Positions 12,501 through 22,900 of a stretch of DNA of 64,000 bases are shown one piece after another. The number at the start of each line of letters is the position of its first letter. The stretch's first letter is position 1. A program made the translations under genes and the position numbers. The DNA comes from Deroplatys truncata (lineage: Eukaryota; Arthropoda; Insecta; Mantodea; Mantidae): positions 60,092,001 to 60,156,000 of the forward strand of contig CM060989.1 in NCBI GenBank assembly GCA_030765065.1. Reading direction: 5' to 3'. A model generated the notes under the pieces. That model was not told where the DNA came from. It did not search any database and saw only the letters and a list, made by a program, of their open reading frames with translations.

Positions 12501-14376
12501 ATTATGAGCGTGCATCGTGTTACGAGTACAATAGGCAAATGTATCTTTGGTGTATTCAATACGATTTGAATACGGTAAGTGTTTCCATGCAACAAATTTC
12601 GTTCTGATCCTTTTCTGATTCTATTTTACAAGAGGAAAGTTTTGTTTTTGCAGTTTTCCCTTTAAAAGCAGTTTTAATCAATTTAGGTTTGCTAACAATT
12701 GCGTTTAAGGTTGACGGAGGAATGTTTAACTTCCGCACGTTTCATATTTGGATTGTGATCTATTTCAAGGATTTTCAGTTTTTCACTATTGGTTATTTAC
12801 TACACTTTCTTTTTTTCATTGCAAATGAAAAGTTAAAATACAATCTACGTATGTTTGGTCAACAGTAGAAACTATTGTTGGCGTTTACCACGCCAAGGTA
12901 AAGCATTCTCTATCCCGCCCACACAAATCGTGTCACACAAATATTTACATACATGCATGTGATTGGCTGTCGGTATCCACCCCGTGACCGAGGATTGACC
13001 AAAGTAGCTAATGAGGACATCAAACTTTGAACGTGTTAAACGCCTTCTCCCACTGGATCGACCAAGGATTGGCCAAAACAGTGAATGAGGACTTCAAACG
13101 TAGTAAGCGGGACCGGGAAAACGCACTAAGCAAACGTTATTTATTACATTTGGTGATTTGGTACCGGGACTTTTATAATTGAACGTAATACACGGGAAAA
13201 TGTGTTAATGAGGAATGTGCTAACGAGATTCCACTGTATATTTTTGGGCAGTCCAAACATATCTAAAGTAAATTAAGTGAAACTATGTATTAAAAGTTAA
13301 CTCATACTACTTTTTCATAGCACTAAGAGCATGTTTCAGCAATCAGTCATCTCTATTTTCAATCTATCTTCAACTGCTAATTCATTGTTGATGTAGATGA
13401 TTTGTAGCCCTCTTGTGGTGGTTCCAGGTACTTGCTGAAATCACCTACATCTACAACAAATCAGCAGTGTTTCTAATGCAATATTTGGATTTACTGTTTG
13501 TTTCTTGAAGATTTAACATAGCTGTAAATTGTACTCTATTTCAAAGCTTTCTTTTGAGTTAATGGAAAAATTCAAAATAAGCTACAACCAAAAATATCAC
13601 TGAAATCAATTCAAACGTAACATTAAGAAGATCAGTAATGATTATAACTCTAAATTATTAATAAATATTAAACATTCATAAATAGCTTGAAGCTAATACC
13701 TGAACTACCTCGAAAAACAGGTGCCACCATGTTCAGGCTCACCACTGCACATGACTGCCTCAGTAAACATCTCCAAATTATGTTATGCAATAAGGAAGAA
13801 GAAATGAATATGGATCGTTTATTAATCTGTGAACAGTTAAATCATATCCAGACTTGACCTCAAAATATTGGGAAGCAAGGAGGAGAATGGCTTTATTGCT
13901 AAACCCTGAGCATTAGACACACAATCAGCAGTTCAGCATTGGTTGAAAATAGGGACTACTGATTCCTGAAACATGCTCCTAGATTAGAATAACTGGTGAA
14001 TAAAGATTACTAATCTACTCAAATTCTTCCTCACTGTTTTATGTTTTAATTAAAAATTCAGCAATGAAAACAGAGGTGATTCTGAAACAACATTTGTATC
14101 ATTTACAATATAGGTATTCATAGGTTGTGAACCTTCACTTAAATTATAAAATATATTATGCATTATGGAACAATTTTGATATAAAGTTGGTTTATTTTTA
14201 ATTTGTTTTACCCTGCAATTGGTAGTCATAAGTATGAACATTTAGAGATTACTAATTTGATAATTTCAAAGATATTGTTTGATTGGATGTGTTGCAGTAT
14301 TATCCTGGACTTCCTGAGCAATGAAGGTCATATCTATAGCACAATAGATGAAGACCATTATCGCTGCACAGACTGA
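3430..14376 (+). CDS. RPA2: RPA2, replication protein A 32 kDa subunit, C-terminal exons (gene 5'-partial)
   Basis: The single-strand-DNA-binding RPA heterotrimer acts in nuclear replication and repair. RPA2 carries a central OB fold, a linker and a C-terminal winged helix that docks repair proteins. Three exons give the linker and winged helix: 3430-3564, 4626-4705 and 14298-14376. The spliced product reads [13 protein letters not shown], then [20 protein letters not shown], then [19 protein letters not shown]. This matches the vertebrate RPA2 winged helix (QNQVLNLIK ... [19 protein letters not shown]) closely. Phases are compatible (0, then 2) and all junctions are AG/GT. The N-terminal phospho-region and OB-fold exons must lie upstream of the window. 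The second intron is 9.6 kb and full of transposons. Candidate poly(A) signals are at 14805 and 14885. Confidence 0.93.
3665..4600. other. RPA2 intron, nothing recognised
   Basis: Short intron (3565-4625) of AT-rich sequence. No repeat ends, no coding similarity and no RNA gene were seen. Confidence 0.5.
4626..4705 (+). CDS. RPA2: RPA2 exon: middle of winged helix
   Basis: 26 codons plus two bases, encoding [20 protein letters not shown] and then ISPKQI. The acceptor is TTTGCAG before 4626 and the donor is GA|GTGAGT after 4705. It ends in phase 2, completing an Asp codon with the first base of the next exon. Confidence 0.9.
4812..5105 (-). repeat. tRNA-Val-like SINE (family A), reverse orientation
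   Basis: Read on the - strand it has a tRNA-like head (GGTGTAGTGGTTATCATGCT ... GTTCAAACC, i.e. A and B boxes), then a conserved core with AGGAAGCCATGC... and CCTCAAGCCTGAT-like blocks, and a tail at ATAAATAAAACTCAATTTAA. The same unit recurs at 5978, 17240, 26381, 39786, 50733 and 59815. Confidence 0.85.
5200..5645 (-). repeat. tRNA-derived SINE, different family
   Basis: The - strand starts at about 5645 with GAGTGAGATGGCTCAGGTGA and has a B box like GGTTCAATTCC near 5585. A long GC-richer body follows. It resembles a tRNA-headed SINE, but no second copy with the same body was confirmed, and its left end is uncertain. Confidence 0.5.
5765..5880 (+). repeat. tRNA-Leu/Ser-like SINE or tRNA pseudogene ending in poly(T)
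   Basis: Contains TGGCCGAGTGATGG (A-box like, as in class II tRNAs) and GTTCAAGTCTCGC (B-box like), then a run of T at 5858-5880. The cloverleaf is not well formed, so a working tRNA gene is unlikely. Confidence 0.45.
5978..6275 (+). repeat. tRNA-Val-like SINE (family A), full copy
   Basis: Well-preserved copy. The tRNA-like head has ends that can pair (GTCGTC ... GACGAC), and a B box in ATTCAAACCC. The core has GGCTTCCTTCGGAAGGGAAG and ACGTAAAAGAACCTCAAGCC. The tail is ATAAATAAAACTCAATTTAA. Pol III transcription from the internal promoter is the family's usual mode. Confidence 0.88.
6280..8190. other. intronic DNA, no gene; possible unclassified repeat at about 7110-7790
   Basis: No coding similarity. 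The stretch 7110-7790 is less AT-rich, has a TATAAAA-like motif near 7461, and ends with TGTAACAGTC on the - strand, which could suggest an old LTR. No duplicated target site or second copy was found, so I leave it unclassified. Confidence 0.3.
9190..9822. mobile_element. TIR element / MITE of about 630 bp
   Basis: Inverted ends of about 30 bp: ACCGCCGTTTTATCTCCAGC at the left pairs with the complement of GGCCGGAGATACAGTGGCGT at the right, extended by CTGACATTT/AAATGTCAG. LINE-derived sequence lies on both sides. The target duplication is unclear. A related end occurs near 25913-25950. No transposase is present. Confidence 0.6.
9978..10198 (-). repeat. SINE with CAA-type tail and exact 15-bp target duplication
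   Basis: A 221-bp insertion flanked by AAGATAGGTTTTATG at 9963-9977 and again at 10199-10213. On the - strand it ends in a (CAA)n-like tail, complementary to TTGTTGTTGTT at 9978. The exact 15-bp duplication fits LINE-driven insertion and suggests fairly recent movement. Its head is not a clear tRNA. Confidence 0.75.
10216..11401. mobile_element. pogo/Tigger-like nonautonomous DNA transposon, copy A
   Basis: Ends CAGTAGAATCCTGTTAGTAC and the complement of GCTAACAAGATTCTACTG, flanked by TA on both sides. CAGTAGAA(C/T)CTCGTTA-type ends and a TA target are typical of pogo/Tigger elements. There is no transposase frame. The right part has an internal duplication of GACCAAGGATTG(A/G)CCAAA(G/A) at about 11172 and 11246. 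It shares its whole length with copy B. Confidence 0.8.
12126..13236. mobile_element. pogo/Tigger-like nonautonomous DNA transposon, copy B
   Basis: Same family as copy A: CAGTAGAATCTCGTTAGCAC at the left, TGCTAACGAGATTCCACTG at the right, TA on both sides. It is slightly shorter (1111 bp against 1186) and its TIRs pair better, so it is probably closer to the source sequence. Confidence 0.82.
13310..13995. mobile_element. inverted pair of LINE 3' ends
   Basis: The right part (13565-13995, + strand) encodes the C-terminal zinc-knuckle region of the same LINE as 8190-11900 ([12 protein letters not shown], then [19 protein letters not shown]). The left part (13310-13565) carries its tail and RNase H-side sequence in the opposite orientation. 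Each tail has GAAACATGCTC(T/C)TAG. A short palindrome (GATGTAGATG / CATCTACA) lies at 13391-13468. Confidence 0.55.
14298..14376 (+). CDS. RPA2: RPA2 terminal coding exon
   Basis: Follows GTGTTGCAG. After the split Asp codon it encodes [20 protein letters not shown], then YRCTD and TGA at 14374-14376. [12 protein letters not shown] is the hallmark recognition helix and wing of RPA2, which makes the identification firm. Confidence 0.95.
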
Positions 14377-14399
14377 ACAAAGAAGACAAACATTCAGAG

Positions 14400-15020
14400 A
14401 TCAGATGGATAATTCTTTGAATCACTTTATAGCTTTCGAAACAGCTTGGTGTGTAAACTTTTAGATTAATATATTTTGAACTGCAAAGATACTGCATTAC
14501 TATGCTCCTGAAGGATTTGTTACTTTGTGTTTGAATCATTGTAAGTTGTAGCACCCTTTAATCCTGATACTTAAGGTCTTGTGTTCATGCCCATCTTTTA
14601 ATTTGTTAAACCCGATAAGGATTTTCTTTGCATGAACTCTCAAACATATATCATCATTTCCTTCTTGTAGGACATAAGCTCAAATTACACAAAATACTGG
14701 TCTATAAGTTATGTCTTTTTGTTAAAGGACTGCTCCGATTATATAGGTTCAGAAATGCTCATGGTACAAAGATATACATTATGCCATGTAAATAGAGCAA
14801 CAACAATAAATTATATTTTATATAGCACAGTGGATTCTAATTTATCACAAAACCAATGCTTAGGTTTAAGACCTGTTTTATACCAATAAATATACAATGT
14901 GTTTCAGTGATTGCTTTTTCTTAGTATGTCATCGTATTTTACGGTTTTTTTCTTTCTTCTTTTTCCGTTCTTATTCTTTCTTACCCAAACTGAAAAACTG
15001 AAATCAAAATTTTGTAAATA
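14400..15020. other. RPA2 3' flank
   Basis: Probable RPA2 3' UTR and downstream DNA. AATAAA occurs at 14805-14810 and 14885-14890. No other feature was seen. Confidence 0.45.
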
Positions 15021-16170
15021 TTGTGACTTTGTAGGTTTTCAACTCTCACTGTTTTGAACTGGTTCAACTTTCATGGTAACTTCAGTAATAGAACTAGTTC
15101 AATTTCCCCATCACTTCACATTCTTCGTGATGTGGCCTCGTAAGGCTGGTTCACAACCAACGAGAACAGTAACCAGAACGAGAACGAGAAAGTTGAAATA
15201 CATGTATTCAAATGGGAATGTTCACAACCGACGGGAAGCTTCCCGGGCCCCGGGAACGGGAAAGAAGAGTTGCCCAACTTTTAACTTTCTCATTCTCGGG
15301 CACGGCAAATTAGATCCCTATTGAGCATATTAGACTCTTCACTCTAGAGGTTATTCTAAGTGGCCGTGACACGAAACAGCCACTAGTGCTATCTATAGTC
15401 GCAAGCTGGAAACATGAAACTGGAAGAAATTAGTAGTAAATGTGCTTCCTAACCTCATCCAACACCCACAAATCTAATCAGCGTTGGTTCCTCTGGTGAA
15501 AGGATCATTTGTAGTTTGTTTATATGCAACTCAAAACTGGCTATTACCTAAAAAACAATGGCAAAAGCTACAAAGAACAGCTAAACCGGTGGAAATTAAA
15601 AAAGAGCAATAGACAATTTTAATGTATGCCATTAAATAAAGGAATGAAAGTTTGGCATAAGTAGAGGGATCGGAAATGTAATGAATATGCATTTGGATAA
15701 TGTTTACTCTATCAAATTTTTACATTGGCTTGACTAAATTGGAAGTAGGTGAAAAAATGTCATTGGTCAGTTAAAAACAAATGAAATCTCTGTGCAAAAT
15801 CGACTTTCACTTTGTGATCGATATGCATTCCCGTTCTCGTTACCGGGCTGTTGTGAATCAAAATTTCTTGCTTCCCATTCTCCTTTCCGTTCTGGTTACC
15901 GTTACCGGGTGGTTGTAAACCAGCCTTTATGGATGGTTCACTCGCTGGGGAGTCGAACACAAGACACAATCTCTTGCTCCACAGAGTAGCAGTCATCACT
16001 AATTCAATTAACTGACACTTCTCACGAAAATGTTTGCTTATATAGCCAATGGAATTTTCCACAACATTCTAGAACTATCTGGATACAACTTCTGGAGGCA
16101 CAGGGACAGAAACTTCCATAAGATTCTGGTTATCTGCCGATATAACTCCTGGTGTTTATGCTGGGCAAGA
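15020..16170. repeat. unclassified interspersed repeat, split by a TIR element
   Basis: The segments 15020-15140 and 15928-16170 match repeats at 51030-51640 and 49925-50110. Shared stretches include AACTAGTTCAAT near the left and TTCTGGAGG...CTTCCATAA...GGTTATCTGCCGATA near the right. The family is not recognised. Confidence 0.6.
15142..15927. mobile_element. nonautonomous TIR transposon of about 790 bp
   Basis: Long imperfect terminal inverted repeats: AAGGCTGGTTCACAACCA at the left against the complement of TGGTTGTAAACCAGCCTT at the right, continuing through GTAACCAGAACG(A/G). It carries no transposase. The superfamily is unassigned because no clean target duplication is visible. It sits inside the repeat at 15020-16170. 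Confidence 0.7.
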
Positions 16171-16589
16171 ATGCGACTTATTTGGGGAAAAATTATAATC
16201 TAGAGCAGCTATCATTGATCTGACATGCATACCAAGAAATGAAAATTGTGTTCGTTTTGGGACATACTTCAAGCACTCATTGTGATAGGATTCAAGTCTT
16301 CCTATATGACTAAAATGATTTGAAATGTGTAATATCACGTTAAAAATCTTGCATTATTTATGATGCTGCATAAAACATGCTGTATTCTGCAGAATTCTTA
16401 CATAGCCAGTTTGTGTTTTTTAAGTTTTTCTTCACTCAGCTCATCACACCCACATGTGTGACAAATACGAATACTGCAAGGAGAGCATTCACACACACAT
16501 ACAAAATATTTTCTGGACATACGTACATCTTCACTGGATTCCCTCAAATATTCATTCGGTTTATAATCTTTTACAGATGAAGATTTGGT

Positions 16590-17050
16590 TTACATTGCAA
16601 TTCAGCATCAATCTTTGACTCCAGGTGTAAAGACTCGGAAACTAGTGTAGTTTCACTTTCTTGTTGAGAACTGTTTACTGAATTATCAACTAGCTGTAGC
16701 ACTTGCTTTCTTTTAACAAAATTTTAATTTCTGTTTTTGGAAGATTTTTCTTCTAGCCCTCCTAAAAGCTTCGAAGGCACCACACTATCTTTCAGTCTAG
16801 GGATGTTGAATTTCTCGTGCTTCATTATTCTTATTTTTATAACATCCAACTCATTAAAATCACTTTCTTTGAAATGAATTCCACATACTCTAGCATTTTT
16901 CATTTGCACAAAGTTCTTCCATTTCATAGCAGCAACCCATTTGTTGTATTCATATCGATTCCTATCTCTACCAGGAAATGAGTAATAACCAACATTTCTA
17001 TCTGCACTGGAATTATTTACACAACCTTAGGCACTGCATGCTTATGCCTC
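16590..17050 (-). pseudogene. THAP-domain protein remnant
   Basis: The - strand shows a THAP zinc-finger signature: CVNNSSADRNVGYYSFPGRD, a conserved Trp (KWVAAMKWKNF), ARVCGIHFKESDF, and the terminal AVP-like box SVVPSKLLGG. The first cysteine region is interrupted by a stop, and no continuation to a transposase domain is open. THAP domains occur in host transcription factors and in P-element-type transposases; I cannot tell which this was. Confidence 0.65.
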
Positions 17051-17239
17051 ACAACACACTGGGAAAGGAAAACGATCCTACATGGCAAAATAACAGGAAT
17101 TAAATGCAATGCAAGGCTAACTAATGCAAATGACAAAGAGTAGCATGGCAGGAGCCTAGCCTTATGACGTTACCACAAAATGAGTATTAAACCGAGAGGT
17201 CATAGAACAATGCAGTGTTCAACAATGTGCTCTAAAACA

Positions 17240-17350
17240 GTTTCATTTATGGACTATTATTTACTACTATGGTCCTTAGCACCCCATTCTATATTGGACA
17301 TGAAAGACTGGAAATTTTGCTCAGAGGCCTTTTATCAGGCTTGAAATATA
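17240..17350 (-). repeat. SINE family A fragment
   Basis: Only the 3' core and tail remain: the complement of CCTGATAAAAGGCCTCTGAGC through CATTTATGGAC. The tRNA head is missing. Confidence 0.7.
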
Positions 17351-17399
17351 AGCCCAGAAAAATAGTGCAATTACTTTGAAAATCTTTTAGGGGCAGAGC

Positions 17400-18720
17400 A
17401 ATTGAATAGGTCGTGTATAGGGGAATTAGAAAACAGACTATATTGAGCAACTAGATAGCCAGATAGAAGCAAACGAAGTATGGGAATAAATAAGAAGATT
17501 AAAAAGGAACAAAGTAAGTGGGATAGATAGAATATCAGGAGAATTTTGGAAGGTGTGGAGTACAAGTGAAAGCAGATTAGCAACACTAGTGTTTATTGTA
17601 AACAAAGTTTTTGAAGTAGGTAGTGTACCAAGGAGCTGGTGAACAGCTATTGTAGTGCCAATATTCAAGAACAAAGGGGACGTGAACAACCCAGCGAATT
17701 ATAGGGGAATCAGCTTACTATCTGTCCTAGGCAAGATTTATACAGGGGTTTTGGCTGAAAGGGTCCAAAAATGGGCAGAAGAAGAGGGAAAATTTTCGGA
17801 GTTTCAAGCAGGCTTTAGGCAAAACAAAAGAACAGTAGATAACATTTTTGTAATAACCACATTGGTAAGCAAGTACTTAGCAGAAAAGAGAGGGAGATTA
17901 TACTTGTTATTTGTGGATTTTGAAAAGGCTTTCGATACAATAAACTGGGAAGCACTATGGTTAAAATTGAGCAAGAAAGGAATAAGTACCAACTTTATAA
18001 GAGTGTTACAAAGAATATATACAAATAATGATTTTTGTATAAGAATGGCTAATAATAAAGTAACTAAAAGTATGAACAATAATATAGGTCTAAGACAAAG
18101 TTGTAGGTTAAGCCCTGTATTGTTTAATTTGTTTATAGATGATATTATTGAGGCAATTGTAGAGAATAGGCATATGCCAATAATTAATAACAATGAAATA
18201 CCAGGAATGTTGTTCGCAGATGATTTAGTGGCAGGATCTATATCCAATGTAGGAATAACTAAATCAATAAATGCAATAGATAGATTTTGCAAGACATAGA
18301 GACTAAGAATAAATGTAAGTAAAACAGAAGTTATGATTGACTAATTTTGAAGATTTAGAAGCTAGTAACAGTGATGTGTCATAATTTAAAATAGAGAGTT
18401 GAGGGTTGTTACACTACATCACTATGATATTCTTACTTGAACGCGTTTCAGGAGACGGCTTGTTCCCATCGTCAGCATTTTCTCTCAACAAGCCATCTCC
18501 CGAAATGCGTTCAAGTAAGAATATCATAGTGATGTAGTGTAACAACCCTCAACTCTCTATTTTAAATTTAAAAAAAAAAAGAAGTTATGATATTTACAAA
18601 AGGTAATAAGTTGAAAGGAGATAAGATTGACAATTACAACAAAATAAAAGTTTACACATATAATAATAGCTAATTCTAAAAGAAACAGTGCGAAAAGGAA
18701 AGTAACAGGTATGTAATAGT
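17400..18720 (+). mobile_element. RTE-like LINE reverse transcriptase fragment, split by a PLE terminus
   Basis: A 214-codon open frame (17655-18299) covers the RT fingers and palm: NPANYRGISLLSVLGKIYT, FQAGFRQNKRTVDNI, LLFVDFEKAFDTINW and the catalytic FADD box (GMLFADDLVAG). Upstream, in the same element, is LKRNKVSGIDRISGEFWK (about 17490-17560). The frame continues after the insertion as TEVMIFTKGNKLKGDK (18580-18640). The endonuclease is missing. The same family is present on the - strand at 56520-60330. Confidence 0.8.
18338..18579. mobile_element. short inverted PLE terminus with 12-bp target duplication
   Basis: A 242-bp insertion in the LINE flanked by AGAAGTTATGAT (18326-18337 and 18580-18591). 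It consists of two facing copies of a PLE 3' tail. Each arm contains TTGTTACACTACATCACTAT or its complement and the CGTTCAAGTAAGAATATCAT block. No coding part is left. The left arm, read on the - strand, carries CTGACGA ... GAAACGCG, the hammerhead-like core. Confidence 0.82.
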
Positions 18721-19740
18721 TTACATTCTCTCTCTGGAAGCACACTTTATCAACTGTTGGCAGCTCATTTTTAAAAAACGAAATTGTTCACTGTTATGCA
18801 AATTCTTCCCAAAATCATTACATTCTTGCATCGCATATTTCACACGCTTTCTTTTTTTCCCGGGTATAACACTTTTCCTGTTTCAGATTTTTCTTTACAA
18901 GCACTGTTTATACTTGTACTCAAAACAACGGTGAACTCGGAAGTTAATTTCACCACTTCTTTCAGTTAAGTATTGAATATTTCTCACATAACTTATAATA
19001 ATCATTTAACACTTTTTTTTATCACCACTAGTTGATGATTTTCCCGGCTTATGCTTTATATAAGTCAAAGATGCTAGAGCAAGTTCACCGTCCTCTATGA
19101 TACTAAACAGAAACTGCTGGTTTCAGGCTGTAAACAATATTTTGCGCATACTCGGATCAGATGATTCATATGATTTGCATGTTGGAATTTTAGCTCTGCT
19201 TAACAGTATAAATCATTGTTAAACTCTTAGGTATTTATATAGAATATGCCATTTAAGGGTAAATTCAATCTAAAATTTAGATTATTAGCATGGGACCACT
19301 TTCCTATGTGCACTGCTACCGTGCCGTACCATGGTGCATTGGCCACGTGGGTTTGTTTTGACGCAGATCAACCTAAGAGTGAATACAGTATAGCACTGCT
19401 GTCACTGCCACTGACTTGAAATGGGGTAACTTAGGATAATGGATTTGAACTGCTGCAGCAGAAAAAGAAAAATAATTATGCAAATTGTTATAATTTTTTA
19501 TTGCATGCATAACAGGGACATTTCTGTGTAGGTCTGTAGACACTGAGTGCAACTGACTGACTAGAGAAAAAAAGGAATGAATGATACATTGACACTACAG
19601 CATATAACCAAATGTGATAATTGAATGAAACAATGGTATCAACTTATAGCACTTCTTCCCAGAAATGGATGCACAAAATTCTTGCCTAAAAAGCATTGGA
19701 GATTCTGGAAATTAATGTAAAACAGAAACATAGCTATAGA
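18720..19740. other. intergenic DNA between convergent RPA2 and fibrillarin
   Basis: AT-rich sequence without recognised genes. It may contain a degraded continuation of the LINE at its left end. Confidence 0.4.
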
Positions 19741-19750
19741 ATTTCCATAT

Positions 19751-19756
19751 TTTATT
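19751..19756 (-). terminator. fibrillarin poly(A) signal
   Basis: AATAAA on the - strand only five bases after the fibrillarin stop codon. This would give a very short 3' UTR if it is the signal used. Confidence 0.5.
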
Positions 19757-19761
19757 GTTGT

Positions 19762-19929
19762 TTAACCAGTTTGGTTCTTTGGTCGATAAACACCAGTAAC
19801 TACTGCATGATCTCTTGCATACGGCTCCAATGTTATTTGTTCCCGCGGCTTGAGTTGGTTTTCTCGCATCTTCTGCACTTCAGATGCAAATACTGCTTCA
19901 GGCTTTGCTGTTGAATCTATACACACAGC
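19762..19929 (-). CDS. Fbl: fibrillarin terminal exon
   Basis: 55 codons plus TAA, from [20 protein letters not shown] to [16 protein letters not shown]. The acceptor is TGTCCACAG. Most fibrillarins have ANCIDSTA; here Val replaces Asn at the exon start. Confidence 0.95.
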   Translation of the reverse strand, partial: AVCIDSTAKPEAVFASEVQKMRENQLKPREQITLEPYARDHAVVTGVYRPKNQTG

Positions 19930-22900
19930 CTGTGGACACACATGTACAACATATCAATGTTTATTAACACAGATTCAAGTTTTGAAGCACTTTAAGAGGA
20001 TAGAAATTCAAGACATAAAATGATGAGATTAGGAATTTGGGATCTAGAAACCAGTATTTATTATTGTACATCATGCTAACTATGCAATAGTCTTTTTCGA
20101 GACCACAGCTGCAATTAGGCCTAATCCACACCTGAATATAAACAAAAATAAAAGCAATTTCAAACAAATGCATTGAATGTTTGTGAAACCTCACATTTGC
20201 ATGAATGTTGAAAGTGTATCCACATCTAGTCACAAACATGTCTTTGTATAAAATCACTGCAGGCATTAGTTTTGTTTACATATATTTCTTGTTCAAGATG
20301 TTGGTGGATGTGTAAATTTTTCCAACATGGTGGAGAATATACTGAAAGTATTTTAAAGGATTTGAAATTAAAAGATGGTGCTGGGTTTAAACATCTTGTC
20401 AGAGTGACGCCAAGTGATTGGAATAAAAGCAACAGTTTTTCATAACCAAACCAGTGTGCTATTTTTGGAGAGAAACCACTGCGCTGAATATACATTAATT
20501 TAATACACTTGATGAAAGTGTATTTTATTAATTGCTTAACTGTGTGTGATTCCAATACTTTTTGGATACATTAATTTGTTCTGTTTACACTGAAATTTAT
20601 TTTTTAATGCTTGAACTTCCTTCTCCATCTTCATATTTTCTTGTTTCTTGACAGACATTTGATTCTATCAATCTTTTTTTTTGGGGGGGGGTCCTATTCT
20701 TAAAATCTTCATTCTGCACATCCCACAAGCATGCAGCAGAATGTATATCCTTGACCTATAACAATGTTGTTTCAGTCCACGTTTTCCAAAATATTGAGTT
20801 GTTTCCTTATTTTAGCTGCATGCAAGTGAAAGAAACTGCATTAGGTATTGTTGGTACCATATGTATATGTCCAGACCTGTGTGTTTGTGATCACTATCAT
20901 ACTTGTTTTCCATCTCGGATAGGGATAAAGATATGCATAATGTTCACAAACAGATTTATACAGATTTTAAATAGTTTGTATACATTTGTTTGCGGGCAAT
21001 TATATGCAGGTGTGGATAGGCCCTTACTTGTCTATACTTGTAGCTGGGAAATGCTAATTGCCAGCATAAGTTGTTATATAAGTATATGACAGTACCTATG
21101 CACCAGCGCTCTTTTTACTTTCTCTACTATGTATAGTAAGTAGGGGAAGTATTGCATTCCACCCAAAAATTCGATACCGAGATTTCACCGGAAATACATG
21201 TTTTGAGACCCCCTGAATCCAAAAAAAAGCATTTTTGGAAACATGTCTGTGTGTGTGTCTGTGAACAGCATAACTCAAAAATGAACAGTCGGATAAACAC
21301 CAAACTTGGTATTTAGGTTCAGTATCTTCCAGAGATGCGACACGAAGGTTTTCAAGAAAATCCCCCACCCCAGATTACCCTTTACATGGAACATTTTTCG
21401 AAAATTTTAATTTTCTCAAAAATGGCTCTAACGATTTTGATTAAAATATCATATGTTTAAGATATTGTCATGCGAAATGAAATGTATATCTCGAATTTTC
21501 TGGGAATGTCTCCAAAAGTATTCTTCATTGTGAACGACTTTTACATAACTGGTAAACCATAAGAGATAGACAAAATTTTACTACACAAAAAATGTAGATC
21601 GCGTTAAAATACACAATTTATGTCATATACATTTTTGTTGTTGAGTGAACCGTTTTCGAGATATTGCTTGTTATTCCCTTAAATTTTCCAATACTTATAC
21701 TTTTTCTCAAATTCGTTATTCATTTTTTTTATGTGCTGGACATGCAAAGAGAATGGAATGCGCCGCATAGCAACCAGCGTTAAAATATTTGACTATCGTT
21801 TAAAACCTATCATATTCCCCTTGCATCTACAAGAAAATTACCAATAAGATTGACATCTCGATTAACATGAAGCATATGGAGAATAGGCGTTTGTAAAAAT
21901 AGGTTGTACAAGAGTAGAGAAAGTTATGTGAGTGTAACACATCAGATTTTTTGATTAAGAATGGCATTCTCAGAAACAAAATATATTGGTAATGGATACT
22001 CAATAAATGGATAAAAGTAAATTGTTAAAAAGCGTATGGCAGCTTATAAAAATACTGAATTAAATACAGTTAACATTTCTATGCTAAATAATCTTATAAC
22101 AGATAATCAAGTTTAGAAAAGCAGTGAATTACCAAGCAAGTGTCTTAGAACAATGTATTACACTTCAATGCCTCAGAAATATCTATTCCTGTGGATTTAG
22201 AGGAAAATCCTCAAAACAATTACTTTGTCGTTGAGTGCAGGTGAATTTTTACATTTACTATTTTCTCTAACTGCTTGCTTGTAGAAGAAGTATTGCATTC
22301 CACCCAAAAATTTTATCCAAGATTTCACTGAAACACATCTTGAGACTCCATGAATCAAAAGAATTTTTAGAAAAAGGTATGTGTGTTTCTAAACAGCATA
22401 ACTCGAAAATGAAAATTTGTGTTTCCTCCTGGTCATGCAAAGAGAATGGAATTTCAAAGCCATCACATAGTGACCAGCTCTTAAAAGATTTGACTATTGT
22501 TTGAGCCTACTGCATTCCTTTATTCCCAATGTACTGTACATCCATTTCTGCAAATGTTCATGATGCATGAAAATCCTGGCATGATTATGAATATAAAGAA
22601 CTTTTTGGTTTACTGCCTCTGGCTCTAGTTATGAAAAAAAGTGACAGAAAGGATGGCAGTGTCATGCTATGCAATGGGCAGCAATCACTGTATTAGGAAA
22701 CTATTAATAATTTACCTATTATAGTCTGCACCAATCAAGAAAGGGATTGACGGTTACTAACCACTTGCTGGAAAGCTTTAAATGACTTTAAATGAATGGG
22801 AGGGGATGGATACATCAGAGTGGAATGATTAGAAGGACCAATTAGAACTAAGACATTACCATAGCAACGATAGATGCAAAAACCTTGTTGCCGATATTGA

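Noticed and set aside
17804-18292. Long open frame on the - strand with many hydrophobic residues
   Set aside because: It is the antisense shadow of the LINE reverse transcriptase at 17655-18299. It has no domain of its own.
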